A stretch of DNA of 64,000 bases from Clostridium sp. GTDB lineage: Bacteria; Bacteroidota; Bacteroidia; Bacteroidales; Muribaculaceae. The stretch is taken from positions 416,969 through 480,968 of the forward strand of contig JAMPBQ010000001.1 in NCBI GenBank assembly GCA_023666615.1, given 5' to 3'. Position numbers and translations under genes: made by a program. Shown one piece after another: positions 1-9,203 of the stretch (within the stretch, counting starts at the first letter, position 1; each line of letters opens with the position of its first letter). The notes under the pieces are model-generated. The model saw only the letters and a list, made by a program, of their open reading frames with translations, did not search any database and was not told the origin of the DNA.

Positions 1-59
1 TCCGGTAGCGCGCCTGGTTTGGGACCAGGTGGTCGCAGGTTCGAATCCTGTCACCCCGA
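1..59 (+). tRNA. tRNA-Pro (anticodon TGG), 5' end cut by window edge
   Basis: The 3' part of a tRNA is present. The anticodon arm has its loop TTTGGGA, giving anticodon TGG. The T arm GCAGGTTCGAATCCTGT is intact, and a CCCCG acceptor strand is followed by discriminator A at 59. No CCA is encoded. The 5' acceptor strand and part of the D arm lie outside the window. Confidence 0.95.
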
Positions 60-66
60 CTTTTTG

Positions 67-95
67 AAATGTGGCTTTGCGGTCACATTTTTTTT
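67..95 (+). terminator. Rho-independent terminator after tRNA-Pro
   Basis: A 7-bp stem (AAATGTG / CACATTT) with a 10-nt loop runs into eight T residues directly behind the tRNA. Confidence 0.7.
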
Positions 96-273
96 GTAAA
101 TGTCCCATATATTTTGGAGGATTATGAAGACTTGGGGAGGGCGGAGCGAACATTTTTGGAGGGGGCATTGTTTGATATTGTGAAGAGCGGCGAAAATGGC
201 CGCCTCAATCTATCGCCCGCTTCAACCGGGCGCGCTATAAAAAACACATGTTTATCATCTAATTTATTTGAGA

Positions 274-1419
274 ATGATGAAAAGCTTTATCTTAGCGGCT
301 GCCTGCGCAGCCTGCGCACTATCAGCATCGGCACAGTACGCCGAAGGTCCTCGCTTCTGCGACAATTGGTCGCTCGGAGTACAGGGTGGTGTCGCAACAC
401 CTCTTACCCACAATCCGTTCTTTAAATCAATGCGCCCTGTTGTAGGACTGCAAGTTAAAAAGCAGCTGACTCCCGTGTTCGGAATCGGCGCCGAGGGATA
501 TTTTGGCATCAACACATCGTCGTGGAAGGGACGCACCCACAGCAGCACGGTGTTTGATGACTCTTATGTAGGCCTGTATGGCACGGCCGACCTCTTCAAC
601 CTCTTCGGGGGCTACGACGGCACCGTGCGCCCGTTCACCATTGAGGCTGTGGCAGGCGCCGGATGGGGTCACATGTATGAGACGGCCATACCCGACCACA
701 ACTATTTCGGCACACGCGTTGGCTTGAATTTCAACTTCAACGTGAGCGACTATGTCACAATCAATGTCAGCCCGTCTGTCTACTATGACATGAGCGATGG
801 CGGCGCGGCTCAGAGCTCGGCATCCTACAATGCCAACCGCGCGACCTTCAACCTCATGGCAGGTGTCACCTACCATTTCGGCGGAAATGGATTCAAGGTT
901 GTCCGCCCCTATGACCAGGCTGAAATCGACGCCCTGAACGGCCAAATCAATGACCTGCGCGCCGCCACTCTGGCCGCAACGCAGGCTAACGCAGCCCTCC
1001 AGGACGAAAACGCAGTGCTTGCCGCCCAGGTAGTGGCTCTGCAGAACGCCCCCGTGCCCGTAGTCAAGGAGGTTCAGGAGAACAATTTCCTGCAGACCGT
1101 GCGCTATGTCTTCTACAAGATTGGTTCTTCTACGATTACCGCCGACCAGAAGCCTAACGTAGAGATGATAGCCGATTACCTGAAGGATCACCCCAAGGCT
1201 ACCCTCGTAGTGAAGGGCTATGCATCGCAGGACGGCAATCCAGAATTCAACGAGAAACTGGCTCAGAGGCGCGCTGAATCCGTAAAGAACATGCTGGTGA
1301 AGACCTATAAGATCAGCGCTGACCGCATCGACGCGCAAGGCGAGGGCATCGGCCACATGTTTGACCAGGAATCTTGGAACCGCGTAAGCATTTGCATCAT
1401 CAACGCTGACGAAAAGTAA
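274..1419 (+). CDS. OmpA-like outer membrane protein (beta-barrel plus peptidoglycan-binding domain)
   Basis: About 382 aa. A signal peptide (MKSFILAAACAACALSASAQ) is followed by an outer-membrane beta-barrel-like region up to about residue 210. Next is an Ala/Gln-rich linker that could form a short coiled coil (about 215-260), then a C-terminal OmpA domain (about 275-380) with the motif VVKGYASQDGNPEFN and the typical RA-x-SV-x-NML stretch. The OmpA domain holds peptidoglycan non-covalently, so the protein should tie the outer membrane to the cell wall. ATG at 274 or 277 is preferred over an in-frame TTG at 268, because the signal peptide starts there. The gene is transcribed alone: tRNA-Pro lies upstream and a strong terminator downstream. 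The family is clear; a specific physiological role is not visible. Confidence 0.9.
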   Translation: MMKSFILAAACAACALSASAQYAEGPRFCDNWSLGVQGGVATPLTHNPFFKSMRPVVGLQVKKQLTPVFGIGAEGYFGINTSSWKGRTHSSTVFDDSYVGLYGTADLFNLFGGYDGTVRPFTIEAVAGAGWGHMYETAIPDHNYFGTRVGLNFNFNVSDYVTINVSPSVYYDMSDGGAAQSSASYNANRATFNLMAGVTYHFGGNGFKVVRPYDQAEIDALNGQINDLRAATLAATQANAALQDENAVLAAQVVALQNAPVPVVKEVQENNFLQTVRYVFYKIGSSTITADQKPNVEMIADYLKDHPKATLVVKGYASQDGNPEFNEKLAQRRAESVKNMLVKTYKISADRIDAQGEGIGHMFDQESWNRVSICIINADEK

Positions 1420-1444
1420 CGCGCTCCGACTGTAAAGAATACAA

Positions 1445-1482
1445 GAGGGGAGGCTGCCCAAGCAGCCTCCCCTCCTTTTTTG
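1445..1482 (+). terminator. Strong Rho-independent terminator of the OmpA-like gene
   Basis: A perfect 13-bp stem (GAGGGGAGGCTGC at 1445-1457 with its complement at 1462-1474), a 4-nt loop, and a run of T residues. Confidence 0.9.
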
Positions 1483-1532
1483 CGGCCAGTCCGCAGCCTG
1501 CGGGGATCGCAGGCCGGATGAAATCGGCTAAA

Positions 1533-4500
1533 TTACTTCACTACAGCCTTGCAGCCCTCGATGATATAGAATCCGCTGCCAAGTCCTGAAATGGTGTTGT
1601 GGCCGGCCTCGGCCTTGATTGTGCGAATGACGCGGCCATCGACTGAAACTACGTTGATCACGCGCGCTGTTGGCACGGTGACGATAACATCATGCCCGGC
1701 CACGCGCACTGTCACGCCGCCGTCGGCGTTGCCGCCGATTATGTCCATTTCAGATAGATACTGGTTGTTGGCGAAGAGCTCGTAGATTTGATTCTCGTCC
1801 AAAGCCTTGCTGTAGATCGCGAAGTCGTCGAAGGCATGCTTGCCGTAGGCGTCGCTAGCCCATGCTGAGCGGCCGAGGTAGTTGGTGGGGGTTACGCCCA
1901 TTGCGGCGGGGGCCACCAGCGTGCCTTCAGCGTCTGTGCCCTCGGTGGAGGATGCCAATTCACCGTTGATGTACAGGCTCATGTTGTCGCCTTCGCTTAC
2001 GAGAGCGATGTGATTCCATCTCTCGCGGTCGAAAGCCTCATGCGGGAAGGTATAGTCGAATGTGCCCTCGGCGCAGGTGATTTTGTAGCGCATGCCGGTG
2101 TTGGACGCGGGCTGGAACATCATGAATGTGCCGGTGCCATTGTTGAAGTCAAAGATGCGGGCGTTGTTGCCGATCTTAATCCAAGTGGCGATAGTGAAGT
2201 CGCCGTCGAGCTCGCTCACCACTCCTGCAGGCAGCGTGATGTGCGAGTTGTTCTCGCCAAGCTGCACGCCCATTTCGCTAGTGTTGCGGCCTTCGACAGC
2301 CTTGGGCTCGCCAACGAGGGTTGCGTGGTAGCCGCCCCATTCGTCCTTGACGGTGTTGTTAGCATTGAAGCGGATGAGGAGGTGCTGGCCCTCGCCGGGA
2401 GTGGCCTTATAGGCCGCCGACATATCGGCCTTGCCGATTGAATTGTAAGGCTGCACCTTATAGTAATAGGTCTTGCCGTTCTCAACAGTGGCGTCAACAA
2501 ATCGGTTGCCTCCCTCTACATCGCCCACCTCAGCATATTCGCCCTCTTCGGCGTCTGAGCGGTAGACGCTATAATTCACATCGTACTCAAATTCCCATGT
2601 GATGGTGACCTTAGCGTCGCCGCTGGCGGCGAAGATGTCCTCAGCGGCCGCCGGAGCGGTGAGGTCCTTGGTTTCGCACACTATGGTGGATGAGTTTGCG
2701 CTTGCGGCGGTGCTCAGTGTTGATACGCGGTATGTGTAGGATGTGCCGGCCTCAAGCTCCTCGTCGCGGAAGAGAGTTTCGGTGGTGTTCTCTACAATCA
2801 CCTCGTATGCGGGCTCGCTGTCGGCGTCCTTGGGGGTAAGGGCGCGTTCGATCATGTAGCCGCGCGCTCCGCTTACGGCGTTCCATGTCAGCTCGATGAT
2901 TGAGGTTGAAACAGCCTTTGCTGTTACAGAGGGAGCCGCCGGAGCGTTGTCGCGGTCGAATACTATTTCATATGAGTAAACAGATTCGTCGCCCTTGTAT
3001 GAAAGGGCCTTGATGCGATAGGTCTGCTTGTCGTATTGGATCGGGTCGGTGAATGTGATTGTTACGCCGCGGGTGTTGTCATAATCCTCACCGGCCTTAA
3101 ATTCCTTTACCACGTGCCAGCTTTCATCCACGTTGTTGTCTTTGCGCTCAAGGGTATAGCTCTTTCCGGTCTCGCCGTTGTGGTCATACCAGCTGATAAC
3201 GTAGCTCTTGAAGTCGTCTGAGAAATCCTTTTCTAGCCATGCCGGCGCAATCTTCCAAGTGTGTACGTATTCGTGGTCTGAGCGGTAGGCCAGGGATGCC
3301 TGATGGTCGCGGAATGTCTCGCCTGCGGGGGTGAGCTTGCCGCCGAGCACCAGCGCGCGTGCGTCCTGCACCCAGTCGTACCAGGCGTGGCGCTCAAGGT
3401 AGGGAGCTTCGTCAAGCGCGGGGAGCACGTCCTTTAGCCATGCCACCTGCTTTGCCGAGTTCTCGGGGGAGTGCGGGCGGTTTACGGTCTTTTCGTTGCC
3501 GTTTTCGTCAAGAATCTTGTTGAATTCGGCATCCATTTGCGGGCCTGACTCTGTTGGCCAAGTCTCATCTGTCCAGTTGGCGCCGTTGTTCCATTCGGTG
3601 ATCCAGAGAGGACGGTGGCCGAAGCGAGCTGAGTTGGTCTCGATAGCGCTCTTCAGGTTGCTGCCATTGCGGTTCTTTTCATACATATGGTACACAACAT
3701 AATCCACGCGGTAGTTGAGTCTTTCGGCGTATTCCATGAATGTGTTGAGCCATCCCTTGCCGAAGCTGTCGGGCGTGGGCGAGCCAAGGCGCATGCCTGT
3801 GCGGAACATTTCGTGCCATTGGGCGATAGCTTCTTTCTCAGAGGCGTTCGACTGGTCGGAGTGGTCAGGCTCGTTCAGGCCGCTGCAGTGCGATACATTG
3901 GGCTTGCTGGCGATGTCGTTCCATCCGGGCCAACCGAGGTTTTGGCGGATAGCTGCATACTCAAAATTGGGGTTGGTGCTTTCGCCGCCGATGTTCCAGT
4001 CATAGTACCAAGTGATGCCGGTAAGGTTGCGGTCAAGGTTTGCGCCGCCCTTCTTGCTAACCCACTGCCAGCGGCTTACTTTCACGAATGAAGCGAACTC
4101 AAGGCCTTCGGGCAGCTCGTTGACCACGAGGTCGCCGTCATTGGCGATGTAGCAGCGAGAGAATCCGGTGCCATCGGGGTGGTTGGCAATCACCGCCATG
4201 TATCCATAGGCAAGGCGGAATGAGCGGATCTTGTTGTCGAATTTCTCGCCGAGCTCTTCGCTTGTGCCAAGGTCATTGTCAGAGAGGATGCCGCGGTAGA
4301 AGATGTCCTGGAAGCATTCCTTTGATTCGCCTTGGAGGTTGGGTTCGGTGTAGAGGGTCATAGGCACGATGTCCCAGCCGCCGGGGATGATGAGCGAGCC
4401 GTTGGCGTAGATGGCCACGCGGTCATGCTCGGGATTGAGCGCCTGGCCGGCAACGGTGATTACGTCCTTATAGTCGTTGAGGATGTCGCTCGGGCGGATG

Positions 4501-6257
4501 CGCTCCACATAGAGGAGGTTGGCCGAGCCGGCAAGGTCAACTTTTGATCCGCCGATGAATGGGCGTCCGCCGGTGAGGTGCAGCTTAGCGTCGCCTACAA
4601 CCTTGGCGTTCGCCAGGGCAAGGGCGGGAAGAGTGGTGCTCTCTGCGATTGTGAGGTCGGAGAGTTCGCCGGTGGCGCCTTCCTCAAGATAGCGGGCGTA
4701 GATGGTTGCGTCCTCCGTAAGGGGAGCGTTGAAGTTGAAGCCCGTCTTGAATTCGGGGTCGGTGTACCAGCCGATGAAGTCGTAGCCCTCCTTCTCGGTA
4801 GCTGTGGGGGCTGTGGCCGTGTAGCTTTCGCCGTCGGAGAAGTACTGGCGCGCCAGCACTGTTTCGCCGTCCATGAAAGTGACGCGGTGGGCTGTCTTGT
4901 CCTCAACGAGGCTGTAGTTCCAAGTGATGGCGCGGTCAGTCTCCGAAGACTGCTTCACTTGCCAAAGCACATACACTTCGTCCATGTCCTCAGGCAATTC
5001 GAAGTATGCTTTTGCAGTGGCAACGCGGTCCCATTGAGCGCTTACAGACGTAGCGCCGAATTCCTGGCCTTTGCCATCACGCTGAGAATTGATTGAGAAA
5101 TACTGAGTGTAGGGATGATTCATATATGCCGCATCGGCGGTCATAAGGTAAATCTTGCCTTGCTTAAGTTTGTTCACCGGATATGAGAAGATTGCCTGGC
5201 TGTGGGGGGCGAGAAGAACGCGAGTGTCTACGCCTCCAACCTTTATGTCATCACGATAGCCAAACGCATAAGTTACGCCGGTGAATGCAGTGGCCCATTC
5301 CACCTCGGGAGTTGCCTGCCAGCCGAACATGTCGGGGCGGTCGCTGCTTACGCCGCGGCCATTGCCGTCCCAGCCTTCCATAAAGTTGCCTGATTGCCCC
5401 TTTTCACCCCACTTCGCGTAAAGGGTGGTGGATTCAGTTATGGCCAAAGGATATTCCACGGGCTGGGTATAAGCCTCGTCAAGGTACCAGCCTTCGAGGT
5501 TATAGCCTGCGCGAGTGGCCGAGGGCGCGCCGCTGATGGTGAAGGTCTCGCCTTCCACGAAAACGGAGGTTGCGGGGCCTTCAGCGTCTTCGCCTACTTC
5601 ATAGGTCACATATGCGGCATTGCCGATCTCAACGAGCTTGACTCCGTCAACCAGGCCGCCGCGGCCCCAATTGCTGGTTTCGGTTGAATAAAGGAAATAG
5701 CATTGCTCTGCAGGCTCCGTCACGGCAAAGCGTATCTTATGGTTGCCGAGAGTCAGCACTTTATTGTTGAAGTTGGATTGGCTGACAGTATGCGTTCCAT
5801 AGGGGTTTTCTGCTTTGAGGTTGTCAGCCAGCCAAAATGTAAATGTGACAGTGGCTTCGCCGCCGTTTCTGCGGTAAAGGTCGCCCTGCAGCTCATAAAT
5901 TTTGCCTGCCTCGGGATTGACGGGGAAGGCATATTTCGTGCCCGTATTTTTTACGTAGAGCACAGTGGAGTTGTCGTGGGTGCCGCCATTGCCCTTAAGG
6001 CCCATGCCGGTGCGGAAATATGTGCCGGCGTCATCCATGCCATTGTTGGCGGTGAAGTCTGACTCTGAGCAGCCGTCGAAACGCCAACCAACTTGGTAAG
6101 GCGTTACTTTCGTGCCGCTCTCAGAAGGATTAGATGGAATGGCTCCCTCGAGAAGGTCAGTTTGCGCGGAGGCAAGGGATGGAATGACCAGGGCCGCAGC
6201 CAATGCCGCAGCCTTCATCCAACGATGCGCTCCCGCTTTCGTTGTAGAAATTCTCAT
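1533..6257 (-). CDS. Very large secreted glycoside hydrolase, GH128-like catalytic core, with Fn3, LamG-like and repeat modules
   Basis: 1574 aa with an N-terminal signal peptide (…LVIPSLASA). Two Listeria-Bacteroides (InlB-type) repeats lie near residues 215-285 and 460-530 (GWYLDEAYTQP; GWYTDPEF). The catalytic region (about 700-1000) resembles the Asl1-like/GH128 core (PF11790): the likely acid/base is E796 in GLNEPD and the likely nucleophile E888 in ITEW. Two fibronectin type III domains (about 1090-1270) and a concanavalin-type LamG domain (about 1300-1480) follow. The last ~80 residues resemble the C-terminal sorting tails of Bacteroidota secreted proteins (ends GSGFYIIEGCKAVVK). Characterised GH128 enzymes cleave beta-1,3-glucan; that substrate is an inference here. 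The gene stands alone and faces the OmpA-like gene. Confidence 0.8.
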   Translation of the reverse strand: MRISTTKAGAHRWMKAAALAAALVIPSLASAQTDLLEGAIPSNPSESGTKVTPYQVGWRFDGCSESDFTANNGMDDAGTYFRTGMGLKGNGGTHDNSTVLYVKNTGTKYAFPVNPEAGKIYELQGDLYRRNGGEATVTFTFWLADNLKAENPYGTHTVSQSNFNNKVLTLGNHKIRFAVTEPAEQCYFLYSTETSNWGRGGLVDGVKLVEIGNAAYVTYEVGEDAEGPATSVFVEGETFTISGAPSATRAGYNLEGWYLDEAYTQPVEYPLAITESTTLYAKWGEKGQSGNFMEGWDGNGRGVSSDRPDMFGWQATPEVEWATAFTGVTYAFGYRDDIKVGGVDTRVLLAPHSQAIFSYPVNKLKQGKIYLMTADAAYMNHPYTQYFSINSQRDGKGQEFGATSVSAQWDRVATAKAYFELPEDMDEVYVLWQVKQSSETDRAITWNYSLVEDKTAHRVTFMDGETVLARQYFSDGESYTATAPTATEKEGYDFIGWYTDPEFKTGFNFNAPLTEDATIYARYLEEGATGELSDLTIAESTTLPALALANAKVVGDAKLHLTGGRPFIGGSKVDLAGSANLLYVERIRPSDILNDYKDVITVAGQALNPEHDRVAIYANGSLIIPGGWDIVPMTLYTEPNLQGESKECFQDIFYRGILSDNDLGTSEELGEKFDNKIRSFRLAYGYMAVIANHPDGTGFSRCYIANDGDLVVNELPEGLEFASFVKVSRWQWVSKKGGANLDRNLTGITWYYDWNIGGESTNPNFEYAAIRQNLGWPGWNDIASKPNVSHCSGLNEPDHSDQSNASEKEAIAQWHEMFRTGMRLGSPTPDSFGKGWLNTFMEYAERLNYRVDYVVYHMYEKNRNGSNLKSAIETNSARFGHRPLWITEWNNGANWTDETWPTESGPQMDAEFNKILDENGNEKTVNRPHSPENSAKQVAWLKDVLPALDEAPYLERHAWYDWVQDARALVLGGKLTPAGETFRDHQASLAYRSDHEYVHTWKIAPAWLEKDFSDDFKSYVISWYDHNGETGKSYTLERKDNNVDESWHVVKEFKAGEDYDNTRGVTITFTDPIQYDKQTYRIKALSYKGDESVYSYEIVFDRDNAPAAPSVTAKAVSTSIIELTWNAVSGARGYMIERALTPKDADSEPAYEVIVENTTETLFRDEELEAGTSYTYRVSTLSTAASANSSTIVCETKDLTAPAAAEDIFAASGDAKVTITWEFEYDVNYSVYRSDAEEGEYAEVGDVEGGNRFVDATVENGKTYYYKVQPYNSIGKADMSAAYKATPGEGQHLLIRFNANNTVKDEWGGYHATLVGEPKAVEGRNTSEMGVQLGENNSHITLPAGVVSELDGDFTIATWIKIGNNARIFDFNNGTGTFMMFQPASNTGMRYKITCAEGTFDYTFPHEAFDRERWNHIALVSEGDNMSLYINGELASSTEGTDAEGTLVAPAAMGVTPTNYLGRSAWASDAYGKHAFDDFAIYSKALDENQIYELFANNQYLSEMDIIGGNADGGVTVRVAGHDVIVTVPTARVINVVSVDGRVIRTIKAEAGHNTISGLGSGFYIIEGCKAVVK

Positions 6258-6518
6258 AAATTGATAATGTTGATAAATTATGGATTAGTTTAGGGTATGG
6301 TAGTCGAAACAGTCGGAAGCCTCTTGCTCCCGCGTCATAGGAAACAACGTAGTTATAATCATCAATATTCAAGCCGCGAATCTCAAAGTATTAGGCAGAG
6401 TGGCTTGAATGGATATTTTGTGCTGAAGGCAAAGATTTAGGTCGCGTATGGTATTGATAAGGGGAAATTCAGCCTTATGATTTCCGCTGTGCCGGCGGAA
6501 GCCATGAGGCTGAATTGT
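6258..6518. other. Intergenic region between the GH128-like gene and the OmpH-like gene
   Basis: It should hold the promoter of the large minus-strand gene, but I find no clear TAnnTTTG box on that strand. Apart from the hairpin at 6466-6516 nothing else stands out. Confidence 0.5.
6466..6516 (-). terminator. Hairpin downstream of the OmpH-like gene, probable terminator
   Basis: Nested inverted repeats: AATTCAGCCT (6466-6475) with AGGCTGAATT (6507-6516), and inside it TTCCGC with GCGGAA. It lies just past the OmpH stop codon on the minus strand. The U-tract on that strand is short, so termination may be partial. Confidence 0.55.
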
Positions 6519-7151
6519 TTATTTTTTTGCCGCAACGTTGGCCTTTGAGCCGTAGCGCGCGTTGAGGCCATTCAAGATTTCATTGGTGATGTCCAGTTTG
6601 GGATTCATATAGAGGGCTGAACCCATGCCAACCACCGGGTTGTAATACAGAATGGCATCGTATTTCTTATCCTTATTATAATCGGCGATGAAATTGCGGA
6701 TAGAATCGTTCACCACATTTGTAAGGCTTGCCGCGCGGTTGCGTGTTTGCAATTCAATCTGCTGCACCTTTTGCGAGAGGGAATTGCCCAAGTTCTGGAA
6801 ATCCTGCACGTCCTTCTCGTAGCTCTGCTGCGTGAGATAACTGTTCTGCTGCACGTTCTGCTCTATCTTTGAGCGCATGCTGTTGATTTGATTCTCATAT
6901 TGTGAGGTCTGCTTTTGGGCGGCGAGGAGGTCGGCGTTGATGGCCGAATCCACCTGCTGCGCTAGGCGATAATGCGCGTAAATTGAGTCGAGAGAGACGT
7001 ATCTGATATTGATTGACGTCTCATAAGCATCGCCAAGCTTGGCGCCGCCCACGGCGGTTGAGTCTGCTCCGGACTTGTCGGCTGAGCCGCTGCCGCAGCT
7101 TACGGCTGCGAATGCGAGCAAAGCAAGCAAGATGTAGGTAAGCTTTTTCAT
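6519..7151 (-). CDS. OmpH/Skp-like periplasmic chaperone, lipoprotein form
   Basis: 210 aa. The N-terminus is an SPII signal (…LLAFAAVSC with lipidated Cys about 19). The middle (about 60-140) is a long Gln/Asn-rich helix with coiled-coil character, as in the tentacles of Skp. The C-terminal part has the OmpH-type segment NFIADYNKDKKYDAILYY and the ending DITNEILNGLNARYG. Skp-like proteins hold unfolded outer-membrane proteins in the periplasm. A membrane anchor instead of a soluble chaperone is common in Bacteroidales OmpH paralogues. It lies 25 bp upstream (minus sense) of the stop of a 51-aa membrane protein and may be co-transcribed with it. Confidence 0.85.
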   Translation of the reverse strand: MKKLTYILLALLAFAAVSCGSGSADKSGADSTAVGGAKLGDAYETSINIRYVSLDSIYAHYRLAQQVDSAINADLLAAQKQTSQYENQINSMRSKIEQNVQQNSYLTQQSYEKDVQDFQNLGNSLSQKVQQIELQTRNRAASLTNVVNDSIRNFIADYNKDKKYDAILYYNPVVGMGSALYMNPKLDITNEILNGLNARYGSKANVAAKK

Positions 7152-7176
7152 TTAGAAATGTTTTGTGTTTTGATTG

Positions 7177-7332
7177 TTATTGTTTCGTTTTTCGTTGGCC
7201 GGCAACGCCATTTCGGGGATGATGGGCGTGATGTCCCATCGGAAACTTTGCTCCTTTCACAAATAACACCTTTACGCCCAGCATAACCACCGCCAGGCCC
7301 AAAAGGACTATTGATAAAAGCACAGCCTTCAT
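7177..7332 (-). CDS. Small single-pass membrane protein (51 aa), conserved-type hypothetical
   Basis: MKAVLLSIVLLGLAVVMLGV is one hydrophobic helix. It is followed by KVLFVKGAKFP, a segment I recognise from very short Bacteroidales proteins of unknown function, and a basic His-rich tail. The start at 7332 is chosen because the recognisable protein begins there and because a TAnnTTTG box (7355-7362) lies just upstream; a longer reading to 7398 would start upstream of that box. No function is known to me. The next gene on the strand is ompH-like. Confidence 0.7.
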   Translation of the reverse strand: MKAVLLSIVLLGLAVVMLGVKVLFVKGAKFPMGHHAHHPRNGVAGQRKTKQ

Positions 7333-7354
7333 TGCTCGTTGCCGATTTTGTGTG

Positions 7355-7362
7355 CAAATATA
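7355..7362 (-). promoter_or_regulatory. -7 box of the small membrane protein / OmpH-like pair
   Basis: TATATTTG on the minus strand fits TAnnTTTG and lies 23 bp upstream of the start at 7332. No clear -33 box was seen. Confidence 0.5.
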
Positions 7363-7534
7363 TAAAACCTTGGCTAAATAACAGCTTTTTTTCTCCATAA
7401 TTTATCGGCTAAATGGCTGCCGAATACCTGATTTTTGCATTATTTTTCTTTAATGCAGATTTATTCACAAACGGACCCTTGCATTTTTGCGAATCTTTGC
7501 GGCCCAGCGCGGTGGCAATGCTGCGGCTTTTCAT

Positions 7535-7542
7535 TAACTTTG
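7535..7542 (+). promoter_or_regulatory. -7 box of the C69 dipeptidase gene
   Basis: TAACTTTG lies 29 bp before the start codon at 7572. The -33 position has no TTTG, so promoter strength is unclear. Confidence 0.5.
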
Positions 7543-7571
7543 CTGTTTAAACAACAGTCACATTTAAGCAA

Positions 7572-9197
7572 ATGAAAAAAGCTGCATTATCACTGCTGTT
7601 CGCCTGCGCGGCGACCGCAGCCATGGCTTGCACAAGCCTGATAGCCACGCCGGGCGCTTCGGCCGACGCCTCGGCAATGGTGACATACGCCGCCGACAGC
7701 CATACGCTGTACGGCGACTTGGCCTATGCGCCCGCCGCCTCCCATGCCCCGGGTGAAATGAGAAAGGTGTATGAATGGGACACCAACAAATTCCTCGGCG
7801 AGATTCCTCAGCCATCCGCCACTTACGCCGTGATGGGCAATATGAACGAGCATGGCGTCACTGTGGTGGAGAGCACATGGGGCGGCCGCGAAGAGCTGGC
7901 TGGATCGGGCATGATAGACTACGGTTCGCTAATCTACATAGCCCTTGAGCGCTCAAAGACCGCCCGTGAGGCGCTAAAAACGATGACCGATCTCGTGGCT
8001 GAATATGGATACGCCTCCGAGGGCGAATCCTTCTCCATCGCCGACGCCAATGAGGTGTGGATTATGGAAATGATTGGCAAAGGCAAGGATGACAAGGGCG
8101 CCGTGTGGGTGGCCAGGCGCGTGCCGGACGGATACATCAGTGGCCACGCCAACCATGCGCGCATTCACCAATTCCCCCTTGACGACCCCGAGACCCTTTA
8201 TTCGCCTGACGTGATTGAATTTGCGCGCAAGAAGGGGTATTTCAGCGGCAAGGATAAAGATTTTGACTTTTCAAGGGCATATGCCGTCTACGACATGGGC
8301 GCCCTGCGCGGCTGCGACGGACGAGTGTGGAGCTATTACAACCGCTTTGCCGACGGCATGGACAAGTACCTCCCTTGGATCACTGAGGGCAAGGGCGAGC
8401 CCCTCCCCCTTTGGGTGAAGCCGAACAAGAGCCTGGTGAGCGCCAATGACCTCAAATGGATGATGCGCGACCATTTTGAGGGAACGCCGCTGGACATGAC
8501 GCAGGACATTGGCGCCGGGGCCTACGCGGTGCCTTACCGCTGGCGCCCGCTCACTTTCAAGGTCGACGGAAAGGAGTACACGCATGAGCGAGCCATCGCC
8601 ACACAGCAGACCGGCTTCTCTCTCGTTTCATCGATGAACGCCTCTCGCCCGCAGGCCATGAAGGGCATTATGTGGTACGGCGTGGACGACGCAAACACAT
8701 GCGTGTACGTGCCAATATTCAACTCCGCCACGCATGCTCCGCGCCAGCTGGCGCGCGGCAATGGCGACTTGCTTAATCTTTCTTGGGATGCTATGTTCTG
8801 GGTGAACAATTACGTGGCAAACCAGGCCTACAACCGATATTCGCAGATGATTCCCGACATCCGCAAAGTGCAGCAGCCTCTTGAGGAGTTGGCCGAAGCC
8901 ACCGTGGCATCGTCGCAGGCCGCCGTGGCCGGCCTTGAGTATCCGCAAGCACAGGCCTTGCTGCAGGGCATTTCCGACAATCTTACGGCGCAGGCCACCA
9001 CGGCCTACAAAAACCTCGGCGATTACCTGTTTGTGAAATATCTTGACGGCAACCGCAAGAAGGAGGTGGACGGGAAATTCGCCCTGACTCCTGAAGGCGT
9101 GCCGGAATATCCCGACTTTCCCGGCTACGATGAACGTTACTATCGCTCTATCGCCAATGAACAGGGCGATCGCCTGGAAGTGAAAGAAATTAAATGA
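7572..9197 (+). CDS. C69-family dipeptidase (PepD-like), secreted
   Basis: 541 aa. A signal peptide (MKKAALSLLFACAATAAMA) is followed directly by Cys20 in ACTSLIATPGASAD. In family C69 (Ntn hydrolases) this cysteine becomes the N-terminal nucleophile of the mature enzyme after processing. Further family segments are visible: TYAADSHTLYGDL, MNEHGVTVVESTWGGRE, ADANEVWIMEMIGKG and HANHARI. The enzyme should cleave dipeptides in the periplasm or outside the cell, as part of peptide use. A DUF4369-type lipoprotein gene follows after 6 bp, so the two probably form an operon. The Cys resembles a lipobox cysteine, but the C69 match explains it better. Confidence 0.9.
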   Translation: MKKAALSLLFACAATAAMACTSLIATPGASADASAMVTYAADSHTLYGDLAYAPAASHAPGEMRKVYEWDTNKFLGEIPQPSATYAVMGNMNEHGVTVVESTWGGREELAGSGMIDYGSLIYIALERSKTAREALKTMTDLVAEYGYASEGESFSIADANEVWIMEMIGKGKDDKGAVWVARRVPDGYISGHANHARIHQFPLDDPETLYSPDVIEFARKKGYFSGKDKDFDFSRAYAVYDMGALRGCDGRVWSYYNRFADGMDKYLPWITEGKGEPLPLWVKPNKSLVSANDLKWMMRDHFEGTPLDMTQDIGAGAYAVPYRWRPLTFKVDGKEYTHERAIATQQTGFSLVSSMNASRPQAMKGIMWYGVDDANTCVYVPIFNSATHAPRQLARGNGDLLNLSWDAMFWVNNYVANQAYNRYSQMIPDIRKVQQPLEELAEATVASSQAAVAGLEYPQAQALLQGISDNLTAQATTAYKNLGDYLFVKYLDGNRKKEVDGKFALTPEGVPEYPDFPGYDERYYRSIANEQGDRLEVKEIK

Positions 9198-9203
9198 TAT
9201 AAT

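Noticed and set aside
69-425. Open frame of 118 codons before and inside the OmpA-like gene
   Set aside because: It begins in the terminator region of tRNA-Pro, has no recognisable protein features, and overlaps the well-supported OmpA-like gene in another frame.
427-1461. 344-codon open frame antisense to the OmpA-like gene
   Set aside because: It mirrors GC-rich codon use of the real gene; the translation has no domain pattern and runs into the terminator.
7572-7640. Lipoprotein signal on the C69 dipeptidase
   Set aside because: The cysteine after AAMA looks like a lipobox Cys, but in family C69 this residue is the N-terminal nucleophile.
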